DNA of 64,000 nucleotides, from the NCBI GenBank assembly GCA_029718625.1, contig CM056376.1:81054541-81118540 (forward strand). Direction: 5' to 3'. A program made the translations under genes and the position numbers. The stretch is from Synaphobranchus kaupii (Eukaryota; Chordata; Actinopteri; Anguilliformes; Synaphobranchidae). The notes beneath the pieces are model-generated. The model did no database searches and had not been told where the DNA came from. It worked only from the letters and a program-made list of their open reading frames with translations. Below are positions 44,387 to 54,077 of the stretch, in pieces; positions within the stretch are counted from its first letter, which is position 1, and each line of letters starts with the position of its first letter.

Positions 44387-45832
44387 CTGTCGCAGCGGAG
44401 AACAGGAAATTATGAGACTCTAGTTTCATTCGTCTTTCCACCCTCTGCAATGGGATCCTCCTTGAACCACCTAACAGATGAGACCTTGGAAACCAGATGT
44501 ATGAACCACCCTTCGGCCAATGGCTTGCTTCAATTAATCAGTTGAATTCTGAAACATTGGTTTTTGATGCAATTTAAGCAAGTCATTGGACTGACACTGC
44601 AGACACTGTGGCCCTTTAGGACCAGAGTCTGACACCCCTGCTCTACTTATCACCCCTGACACCCCTGCTCTACTTATCACAATGCAAGCAAGCACAGTCT
44701 CAGATTGTAGACCACATACCACTGAAGCCAAATAGTCATACAAATGTGCAAACAGAAATACGGGCAGACCAAAGCAAACACAATCCCTGTGCAAGGGCCA
44801 TGATAGCATTGGTATTAATACCACTTCCACCTTCAAGCTGAAGGCGAGAGGTACAACAGATAACACTTTATTGATAAGAGATTCAGTTGCTCTGCACACT
44901 AATCTGGATCTACTTTGGTCATAATTTCAGTGTCTCTAGGTTCTTACATTAACTAACAAAAACCATTTATCCACAACTGTGCTGTTTATTGAGCATTTCT
45001 AAGTGGTGCAGGTTAATTCTGATTAAGGAGCTAGGCCTCAGATCGCACACTATTAAGTGTTTGCAGAATAATTGGCTCAACCAATTCCATCTTTCTTTAG
45101 GCAAATATTTAAGCTACAATTAACAAATAATGAGGAACTGAAGGTTTATGGGAAAATAAACTCATTAGCTACCACTGAATTTAATGTATTAGTGTTGCAG
45201 AGGAACCTTGAAAATGAATGGCACACGTTCCATCCGAAATTATGTTCTTAGAGCCAAACCATTTTTTAAAGAAGAACCATTTTAATGGTTTAATTTTGAA
45301 CACCAGTGACTTAATGTGTAGCCAGCAGCAACTAACCATGGTGGTGATTTTCAATATGCAGAGCTACAGTCATAATGTTCCCTAGATCTCATGTATACTT
45401 TCTCATCCTCGTGGCAACATTATGGAATCAATCCAAAAGAATGTAATCTTGATTCACAACGATTCTTAATTAGGCCCCGACAGAAAAACCATTTACAGGA
45501 AATATCATTGTGTGGGGCTGTAAAACTTCTCTCCCGTTCTCCATGTTAATACTACATCCTCTAATATCGGTTCTGTTATGTTTACGAGATTCCATGAAAA
45601 CAACCATGCTGAATGTACAACAGCACAAAGGCCTTGAAGATGGAGGTGTCCATTTTAAATCAAGTCCCATCTCTGGAGGTAGTGGTGGAGTCCTGCCCGT
45701 CTTCATTAAGCCCTAGACCTCTGTTTAGCCTCCCTGGACTTACTTTTTGACCTTTGATTGACCTTTGTTAGGTTGGAAGCACATGGAGGGAGCGAGGGAA
45801 AAGAGGGAGAGAGGAAAAGAGGTCGCACTCAC
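44387..45832 (-). other. iqsec3 intron
   Basis: It contains a hAT-like end fragment (CACTGTGGCCCTTTAGGACC, GTCTGACACCCCTG) and the 27-bp duplication at 44630. Nothing else recognised. Confidence 0.5.
44630..44683 (+). repeat. 27-bp tandem duplication at a hAT-like end
   Basis: TGACACCCCTGCTCTACTTA plus seven bases is repeated once, 27 bases apart. The preceding GGACCAGAGTCTGACACCCC resembles the terminus of a common fish hAT MITE family. Confidence 0.6.
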
Positions 45833-45932
45833 ACTCGTTTTCAAAGAGGTGGAACTGCATTCCCAGGAGACCCATGGCTTTACAGAATGTGTAGGTAGCT
45901 GAGCTCTTTTTCTTTGGGCACAACTTCAGGAT
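45833..45932 (-). CDS. iqsec3: iqsec3 exon, central PH domain
   Basis: Acceptor TTCTCAG and donor GAGT/GTGAGT bound 100 nt. It encodes [20 protein letters not shown] and [13 protein letters not shown], leaving one base for the next Tyr. The run of lysines and TYTFCK are part of the PH domain, which binds phosphoinositides and supports Arf exchange at membranes. The protein sequence is nearly invariant across IQSEC paralogues in this stretch, so it supports the family rather than the paralogue. Confidence 0.9.
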
Positions 45933-48137
45933 CTGAGAACAGAGTGGAAGCGAAATGCAGCTCTTAAAAGGAATGGGCAAGAGTATAATCTAATTCATGG
46001 TGATACCACACAGCCTTCTGGTAATGAAGTACATTGAAAAAAAACTCACCGATACAAAATCAGCTGTAACAGTTGAAATAATGCCCTAATTTCCATGTTC
46101 ATGCAAACATATTAGGAAAACCGATGAAACCTAGAGGCCACAATCATTTATTATTTATTATTCCTCAATAACATTAAGAGCATGGCATAAATCTTGACGG
46201 AAGTGTAGAGAGGACAGCAAACCATAAAGTTAAAAAGCCAGTGCGATGTTTCTTTCAATGTTGTTAAAAACTGAAGCACTTTTTTTCCCCACTGTGACAC
46301 TTACATAGGCTGTGCTAAAAGAGAATCATTTTCATAGATAAATTATGCAAATATTTGGGCTCCCAAATGGCTTAGTCTGTAATGGTATGCTCTCCGATCA
46401 GCATTCTTGCTGGATCCGCATTTTGACTTACCAATCACCATCCATCGTAACTACCTTTTCAATGTTCAAAATATGACATCAAGCCATATGAGGTCATCAG
46501 AAAAAAGAAATTAAAAAAATATTAACCGGACAATAAAGAAACAAAAACAAAAACTTTCATTGCGCCTCCAAAGTTTGTTTTTAGACTGGGATTTAACAAA
46601 TTAAATATTATTTCTGTGCCAATATTTTCTGCTCATATTGCTTTTTTGCATCTATTGAAACGCTCCCATGACACAATTTCTCTTACAAGTGGCTGGGAAA
46701 GTACTTTCAATTTTCTCGTCATTTTAATACAGATTGGGGAGAGAAGGGTTTAATTATGAGTCTCATGCTTCATTTTAAGATTACATTTAAATCTGCCTAA
46801 TAAGGACATTCATTATACTGGGAATTTAATTTATGATTTATTGCAAACTTTATTCCGTGACTTTGGCTGCCTTAATCGCTTATTCAAACAGTATTACAAG
46901 TGACGTAAACTTCACCAGAGACCCATTTGTTTGATTCATAAAGTTGGCAAGGGTCTTGCTAATGGGTAAATGTGGACAGTACATCTATTTTAGCAGTAAA
47001 AGTGTGTTAACCAGAACAGTTCAAAACAGAGAAGTCAAAAGTTGCCTCTAAAAGTCTGAATGTGTTAGCCTGGCACAAATGGAAGATTTTAAATCTTTAT
47101 AAATCACTGCTGTCCTACCCTCTAACAATGCCATTTTGAATGTAAGCCAGAAAGGTCTCTCGGGTTAATGGTGTGTGCTATGCAAGTACATATGCTTTGC
47201 AGCAACGGGGTTGGAAAGCTTCAAATTGATCAATTGCTTGGCTGCTTTCCCTGACTCCAGACAGTCAGGCTGTGGACCAATGAGACTCGTCTTACCCTGT
47301 GTTGGGTGGAATGCGTTATTAACGCGTTATTAACGCGTTATTAAGAGTAATCTGATTACTTTTTGTGGTAACTAATAACTATAACGCACTATTTTTAAAA
47401 TCTAGTAATCGGATTATTAGTTACTTTTTTCAAATAAGAATGCATTACTGTTACCTAATGGCCCTGTTTATTTCGTTGCCGGAAAAAAAAAAAAAAAAAC
47501 TTTCTCACTAACGTTGCCTGGCAACGTTATGCGTGCGTGCCTACAGTTCACTCAACGGTCAGCGGTCAAGATGGCAGTGCCGACAGCTTTCGGGACATTG
47601 GAAATACTTGCATTATTACGTCATTATTCAAAAAAAAAAAAACACCTCAGTCTGAAGCACTGTGTCACTGATGAAATTTAAATAGAATGTTTACCAACAC
47701 TTAGAAGTCCGGAAGAGGATGCAGCGACAAATTAAAACTTGTAACAAGTTGTAACACAAGCCGGTCGGTAACGTTACCATGCACGTTGTTAGCCACGTTA
47801 GCATTTGCTTCACAGATGCGTTATGCACTGATATATTTACTAAGAAATATCCAAGAGATTTATCATCAAACTATGGATTATTTGTCCTTCACGTAAAGGT
47901 AAAAAAACAGTGGTTTATTTTATGGCCATGCTTTGGTCATTATTTTAATCTCTGATTAGTAAAATAGGCGAAATCACAGCACTCTTTTATTGTTTCTTTT
48001 ATTCTTGGTAATGGTAATCTAACGCGTTACTGTTCTCAGAAGATAACATTATAACGTAACTAGTTACTTTTAACAGCAGCAACATTGTAACTTAACAAGT
48101 TACTTTCACAAGTAACTTTCCCCAACACTGGTCTTAC
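45933..48137 (-). other. iqsec3 intron beginning with a hAT insertion
   Basis: The hAT element at 47297-48130 sits 7 bases inside the intron. The rest (45933-47288) shows no recognised repeat. Confidence 0.6.
47297..48130. mobile_element. hAT-type element at the splice donor of an iqsec3 exon
   Basis: The ends CTGTGTTGGG and, reversed, CAGTGTTGGGGAAAG are flanked by a perfect 8-bp duplication GTCTTACC (47289-47296 and 48131-48138). On the gene strand this duplication reads GGTAAGAC: the last exon base plus the first seven intron bases. The interior has TAACGCGTTA repeats near both ends (AACGCGTTATTAACGCGTTA; AATCTAACGCGTTACTG) and an A-rich middle. No transposase is present. Confidence 0.9.
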
Positions 48138-48263
48138 CACGATGAGGTCATTGAAGAGGAACACCTCCCTCTGGTGGGCGGCCTGCTTCTGGGCCTTGCT
48201 GACATCAAACACTTCAAAGAGGCGGCTGCAGCACACCAGCCTCCGATGGGGGACAGACAGCAC
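48138..48263 (-). CDS. iqsec3: iqsec3 exon, start of PH domain
   Basis: Acceptor CCCTAG and donor GTG/GTAAGAC bound 126 nt, exactly 42 codons in phase 0. It encodes [20 protein letters not shown] and [20 protein letters not shown] then IV, joining to ILKLCP of the next exon. PHRRLVC..RLFEV and [11 protein letters not shown] are hallmarks of the IQSEC PH region. The donor is the gene-proximal copy of the hAT target duplication (48131-48138), so the site is intact but has an identical twin 842 bases downstream. Reading through the donor gives 25 more residues and a stop. Confidence 0.9.
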
Positions 48264-48993
48264 CTAGGGGAGTGGGAGGGGTCAATAAAAAGGGCCTTTT
48301 ACTAGGATTGACTGTGGACACCACGCCAGCCGACTGTGCGACTGCACAGTTCTCAGATGACGGTCGCACGAGGTGTGTTAACACGCAGAACGGGGGTGGC
48401 GATCGGCTGTCACCGATTCTCGAACCCCAACCTTGGCAGCGATGTGGTACATGAAGTTTCGCTTGAATTTGGAATTTCCCTGCTCACACACCGTCTGCTT
48501 ACCTGTTTGCAGCCAGAACGTTTGCACCCGGAGGAGAGACGGGGTAAAATTCTGTGTTAGCCGCAGGTTCGAGAACCACTGACAGGCTTTTCCTAAAGAC
48601 TCCCTTCGCGATTGATCCATCCCCGCTCCACTGATCTCTATAACTGGGGAGTAAGTTCTCTGAATCTGAGATGTCAGGAAACGATTCTGGGAGTCAAGCC
48701 TTCTTCCACATTTCTTAAACCCTTCCCCCTTTGGAGCACGGTCCGCAATTACGCGAGCGGAGCGGATATGCTGGAGCAGAGATTGATGCACTGAGCTCCA
48801 GTCTTAAGCCCCTGTGCAAACAGTCCCGGGTAGATCCTCTACATCACAGATACTGTCACAGATGCATCCATTAGTCCCTATTTATTATTAAATCGCTCTC
48901 AGGCTGGAAATGTACAATTATATCAGTCTGAGTAAATACTCTTTTTAAGGAGACAATTAAAACATCTCAGGTGGGGGAGAGAGTCATTCTGGG

Positions 48994-49026
48994 ACCCCAC
49001 CCCCCCACCCCCCCACCCCCCCCCCC
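48994..49026 (+). repeat. C-rich homopolymer tract
   Basis: Runs of C broken by single A bases in an iqsec3 intron. Confidence 0.9.
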
Positions 49027-49409
49027 AGGATCAGTGTTTTATCCCAATGGCCTGACTGGCAGAGATGAGCAGTAAGTGTGACTATATCCTTGAGGATTAC
49101 TGCTGCAGTGGAGGTTGAGTAGAGAAACTGAATTGCACTATAATTGTTTAAAATGAAAAAAAAACCTCCCCCACTTCACCTGTATCCTACCAATGAGTCA
49201 TACATATAAAAAACTGTGTACACTGCAATATTGACTGATGGATGGCCTTCTCTAGAATTTGCCATTCTACGCAGACTGTTATGCCATGGCATCATGTCAG
49301 AATCATGCCAGCAGCCGTACCACCTTGCCAAATGGCAGAAGTTAAGGCGGTGTGGTTTATGTTCTAACCTGGATAGGATACCTATCTGGGAAAAAGTTTC
49401 TGCCGGAAG

Positions 49410-49530
49410 TGCTGAGTGGTAAGCCAGTAACGAACAAACCCCAGTACTCCAGCACAGTGACAGAGGCTGCTGTAGCAGACGCTGTCTTTCAGATGAGACC
49501 TTAAACCAAGGTCATTACTGTGTTATAACT
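49410..49530 (+). mobile_element. Possible SINE fragment
   Basis: GCTGTCTTTCAGATGAGACC, TTAAACCAAGGTC and the preceding CCCCAGTACTCCAGC block look like the conserved core of a fish SINE. No A/B box promoter or tail with target duplication was found. Confidence 0.35.
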
Positions 49531-51757
49531 GTATAAAGTTGTATCATTAGCTTTTTAAGTCCAACTTTTACAATGTTCTTTATTAAGCCCTATTCGGACG
49601 GGATAAGGTTTCAGGACAATGTCTGTAAAGTAATTATTATCACAGGACGTCTGTAATGTTAATGGCTGATTCGGACTGGATAAGTATCTCCGTAATCAGT
49701 GTCTAGAATTACAGAGATGGGAGTGTCTACTCCATGTTGCCGTCACACCGAAAATGTTCCCCACACGAGTCATACAACGTTACACATCCTATCTTCACTG
49801 CAAACTGATTGCTTCTGGTAGAAAATCGCTGATAGGGATCAACTGAAAAGATGCAGGTGCCAAAAAAAACTACATGGAGACAATGTTGGCATGGCAAACG
49901 TCCACAAAAAGCGTGAGGAATCCTGCATTACACCTCTTTATTAACGTTAGCTTGAGAAAAACAGTGTTAGGTCATAACATGTATGTAAGGCTATAGCTAG
50001 GCTACAATAGCTGCCACAAGCGTTGCCCCACTGTAGCCTAGGCCTACTTTTGAGCCTGTTTTTTTTTTTTTCTCTCTGTCTTCTTATGTAATGTAACGTT
50101 ACATTAATTTAGAGGTTGGCCAATAGTTGTGGCTTGCACTTGGACTGAAGAGAGCACAACCAAAGGCGTCCTCGAGTGCTTACGTGAAAAACCAGGAGAA
50201 AAGAGGGGAAAACTCATTTCTCACAGGAAATAACAGAATTTACTCTGGAATCTTTACTGGCGCGGGAGCGCGCAGTCCGTAAAAGTTACTGACACTAAAA
50301 TAGCAATGCTCCTCCGGTAAAACTTATCCTGTAAGAATAGGGCTTGAGACCCATAACAATTCAAAGACTTGCAAAATCTATGGCTGAAGGCTTTCCACTG
50401 AGGAAAATATCCCTTAACTATTAATATTTACGTTTTTTTTCAGATTTTCTTTTTACACATGTTCCATGTGCAGAGATACTGACACAGCTGGCATTTCTCA
50501 CAGCCATCCCATCTACAGCACACTGCTCCATTAAACAAAGGGGATTATAGTCGGAGGAAAGATTAGAGTGGAGCACGGTCCACTGGCTGCCTGATGTGCT
50601 GATGAAGGGGGATTAAACAAGTGAACAAGTGATCCAGCTCTTTGAGATAGTGATTCAAATTCCACTATCTTCAAAATCTGTTCTCTATTCTCAGAATAAA
50701 AGACCGCTCTCCTGCCAATGTCATTGCCAATAGCAACTTGAAGAAGGACAAAGAAAAACTTCCCACATTGCCTACTGACATTTCTTTTTGTCATAAATTA
50801 TTTTTATTGTCTAAAGAACCAGAAAAGTGAGCCTACAATAAAGAGTATAACACTTTACAAACTTTGCCCCCAGCCCCCTGCCAACACCTGTTGGGGACCC
50901 AGCCCCGTATACTCAGCTCATTATGTGTTGTCTTTAAAAACATTACCTTCAATCACTTACATTTTCTTTTGTTTAAGGAGAGAGGACAGTCAGCCCTCCT
51001 TATATATATTTTCTGCTTTATTCAGTGTAACGGTCTGAGGCCACACCTACTGACTGAGTAGGCACTGGTGGGCACACCTTTAAAGGTGAGCATACCTGTA
51101 AGCCCAGAGCTTAAAGGTGTGCTCACTTTACACTGTGGAGGCTGAGAATGGTAACCCACACACTGAGAGCGAGTCCATGAGAGAGCGAACAAAGTGAAAG
51201 CAACCTGGTTGAAAACCTAAAGGTTGAAAAGCTGAGGAGCTGGACAGCTGAAGAGCAGAAAGGCTGAAAATCTTTGTTTTGTTTTGACCAAATAAAATAA
51301 AATCTTCAAATTTCCCAGTATTTATAAGTATTTATTAAAGAAATTATACCAGAAACAAAGGGTCTCATGCAAGAACTTTGGAACCTTTTGCATGCTTTAC
51401 CCAGGAATGTTGCTATTTTTGTTCACTCTAGAGCCTGACCTAGAAAATTGAATGAATGTCTTGCATGGAAAATCAAATCCTGTTCACACGTGATGCCGAC
51501 ATGGAAAATTGCTGGGACATTTACGGGTTCAGATGTACGTTTGAAAGGGGCTTAGGCCTGTGCTCCGACGTGATCTGTAACTGCGCTATAACTGTGCTGT
51601 GACAGCATGCTCAAAGTGCTCAAGGACTGCTGTGACTGCACTAAGACTGTGCTGCGAGTGTTGTGCAGCTGCTCTGTGCCTATGCTAACTGTGACTGCCC
51701 CGTGCCTGTGCAAAATCTGATCTGACTGTGTTGAGCAATGTAGCAGCAAACACTCAC

Positions 51758-51897
51758 TGTCTTCATGCCCAAAATGGACTGCTCCACCTTGGTAACGTAG
51801 GTGACGTGGTCCTCATTGGAGCGTAGCTCCCTCTGTTGGATGCGCTCATAGATGCCCACCACCATGTCCCGCGGGATGTCTGCCCCGTCGTCCACCC
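51758..51897 (-). CDS. iqsec3: iqsec3 exon, Sec7-PH linker
   Basis: Acceptor CCCCCAG and donor ACA/GTGAGTG bound 140 nt. After completing a Gly codon it encodes [40 protein letters not shown] and ILGMKT, ending in phase 0. G-VDDG.DIPR.M..GIYERI..REL..NEDHV is the helical segment that closes the Sec7 domain and leads to the PH domain in IQSEC proteins. It follows NLRG of the upstream exon directly, as in the family. Confidence 0.9.
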
Positions 51898-52330
51898 CTG
51901 GGGGAACACAGAGGCAGAGCGAAACATTGAGAGACCGAAATATCAACCTCTACAGCACCTACTTTTTCCTATTGAAAATAATTAGGGACAAACTGCATAT
52001 TGTTAGCAACTTCTAAATAAACCCACAAACCCAGTGTGAACAGATCTATAAAGTACTGCTCCACAGCAGGCTGAGGAGACTGAGGAACTCACTTCAAAAA
52101 GACGCAAAAACTGTCTGCTTCTTCTGACAGCAACACTGAAACGTTGCACACTCAGTGCCTCTCCCTATGAAATAGTTATATTATGGAGACACTGAGCATT
52201 GCAAAGTTATGATGGAATAAATAGATAATATGAGAAGATAAATATACTAGGGCATATAAATGACTGGCCAACTATTAGGTAAGATCAACCATCAAATTTG
52301 AACGCAAAATTCAAAGCCTCTTATTCGTAA

Positions 52331-52348
52331 GATGATGATGATGATGAA

Positions 52349-52392
<44 letters not shown>
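52331..52392 (+). repeat. (GAT)n trinucleotide repeat
   Basis: About twenty ATG/GAT triplets with one AAG interruption, in an iqsec3 intron. Confidence 0.95.
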
Positions 52393-52393
<1 letters not shown>

Positions 52394-52990
52394 TAGTTTA
52401 TTTTGGTCACACATTATAAGGAACAAAAACTTGACAAGTTGTGTGAATATGCAACAGACAAAACATCATCATACATGATTACACCAATCCATTTCACACA
52501 ATAAAATTATCAACAAACTATCAACTTAAAATTCAAATGTTCTGCACTGTAAGACCCTCGCCATCTGGATATAATATAGTACAGACACCATGCACAATAA
52601 GAGCATCCTCAACACTAACCTGCCAGACCCTACATCTTCTCATTACCCACTGCTATGTAAGCCACTGTCACGCCTTGGCCTCCAGAACACAGTACTGTAA
52701 AGCATCCCTCTGTGATGTCTTTACCAGTACATGTGTAACGTTCCGTTCCCTTCCAGTCCGTTTTCCCGGTTTTTGTCATGTCCCTCCGTGTCTTGTTGGA
52801 TTCCCTTGTCCGTGTTTTCCCCTCTGCTTTAGGCTGGGCGTTTCCCCTCTGTTTGGCTCTCTTTGTTTCCCACTTTAGTTTCCGCCTATCACCTTCCCCT
52901 CTCGTTTCCTGCATTCCTCACCTGTCTAATTAACAAGCACTCCCGGTTACTTTCCGCACCTGTGCCTTGTTGATTCCCATCTCACTCCCT

Positions 52991-52997
52991 TATTTAA
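52991..52997 (+). promoter_or_regulatory. Candidate TATA box of LTR B
   Basis: TATTTAA followed by CCCACCTGCTGTCT, shared in position and context with LTR A (9093-9099). Confidence 0.45.
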
Positions 52998-53911
52998 CCC
53001 ACCTGCTGTCTCCCCTGCTTTGTCGGTGCATTACATGTCTAACCCTTCAGACCCTGTTTACTGTTCGCTTAACTATCGTCACGCGGTGTTAATGCTCGTT
53101 GTTTCCCTGGTCGTGTACTACGAACTACTCGCTTGGTTGTGGGATATTATCCCCTTGCAGCTTGGGTTCCGCTCCTAACTACAGTCTGGTAGTTTACCTC
53201 CTCATCAATTCCTGTTGTGCATGCAGCTAACCTGTTTCCCTTCTCCTCCATCTAACCCAGCTCCCATTCTCCAGTGGCAGTGTTCGTTTCCCCCCGTTTT
53301 CGTTGTGTGTGTTGCGGTACCTCCACCTCCAGCTCGTGTAGGCTCCGGGTTGGCTTGTTACCTGGCTACCCTCCAGTTGTTCCTGTCCGACCGAAGAAGC
53401 CAACTAGTTCTTCGGCGCCGGCTCCTGGAGCTCTGGAGACCAGGCAGCTCCTTCCGGACCTACCGCAGCTACGCCACACTACCCAGCCCTGCCGTGCTTC
53501 ACCAACCACCTACCTATCAAGCCCTGCTCCTCCGTGAGAACCTCCCGGTCATTTCCGTGCCTTCCCTTGCACTAACCCCTACTGCTTGTTTTGTTCTGTA
53601 CCGGTGCAGTCATTCCGGTCCAGTTCCTGTCCTGCCGTAGTGAGGCGCTCCCCAGCTAGTTCCAGTCCAGTCCAGGTGTGAGCCGTGCACCTACCTGTCC
53701 AGTCCAGTTCCGGTTTGGAACAATCCGTTCCAGACTCTGTTCCCAGTGTGGACCTCCCGGTCCAGTTCCAGTTCCAGTCCAGTTCCGGTTTGGAACAAAT
53801 CCGTTCCAGACCCTGATTCCAGTGTGGACCTCACGGTCCAGTTCCAGTCCAGTCCAGTTCCGGCTTGGAACGAAACGTTCCAGACCTGCCAGCCCAGCTC
53901 CGGCTTGGAGC

Positions 53912-54008
53912 AGCCCGTCCCGGGCTTCCTAACAGTCCCTGTGTAATACTGTGTCTTTGTCATTCCTGTACAGTGTTGGGACTACCCCAACACTTTAACT
54001 TTAATAAA
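53912..54008 (+). terminator. Two hairpins and AATAAA in LTR B
   Basis: Hairpin 1: AGCCCG (53912-53917) pairs with CGGGCT (53921-53926) around a 3-nt loop. Hairpin 2: GTGTTGGG (53973-53980) pairs with CCCAACAC (53986-53993) around loop ACTAC. AATAAA lies at 54003-54008. Stem and loop lengths equal those in LTR A although the stem bases differ. The identical copy in the 3' LTR ends with AATAAA at 58549-58554, the expected polyadenylation site of the element's RNA. Confidence 0.75.
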
Positions 54009-54077
54009 TACTCCTTTCCTTTATTTTCTGCCTCAGTCGTGCATTTAGGTCCAAACCTTTACCAGGATCGTAACAGA

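Larger units (their letters stand above)
48264..51757 (-). other. iqsec3 intron
   Basis: It contains the C-rich tract at 48994, a SINE-like piece near 49410-49530, an A-rich tract near 49860, and a segment at 51027-51330 with short direct repeats (AAAGGTTGAAAAGCTGA) and AATAAAATAAAA. None has clear ends. Confidence 0.5.
52734..54075 (+). repeat. 5' LTR of element B
   Basis: 1342 bp, TG...CA ends. From left to right: TATTTAA (52991), four GTTCCGG(T/C)TTGGAAC-type hairpin motifs (about 53706-53911), two larger hairpins (53912-53926, 53973-53993) and AATAAA (54003-54008). The short frames inside it are not supported as genes. Confidence 0.92.

Noticed and set aside
44534..44899. 121-codon minus frame in an iqsec3 intron
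   Set aside because: It covers a hAT-like end and a 27-bp duplication; no coding signal.
51027..51330. Possible small LTR (TAACGGTCTGAGG ... AATAAAATAAAA)
   Set aside because: No TG...CA ends with a target duplication could be found.
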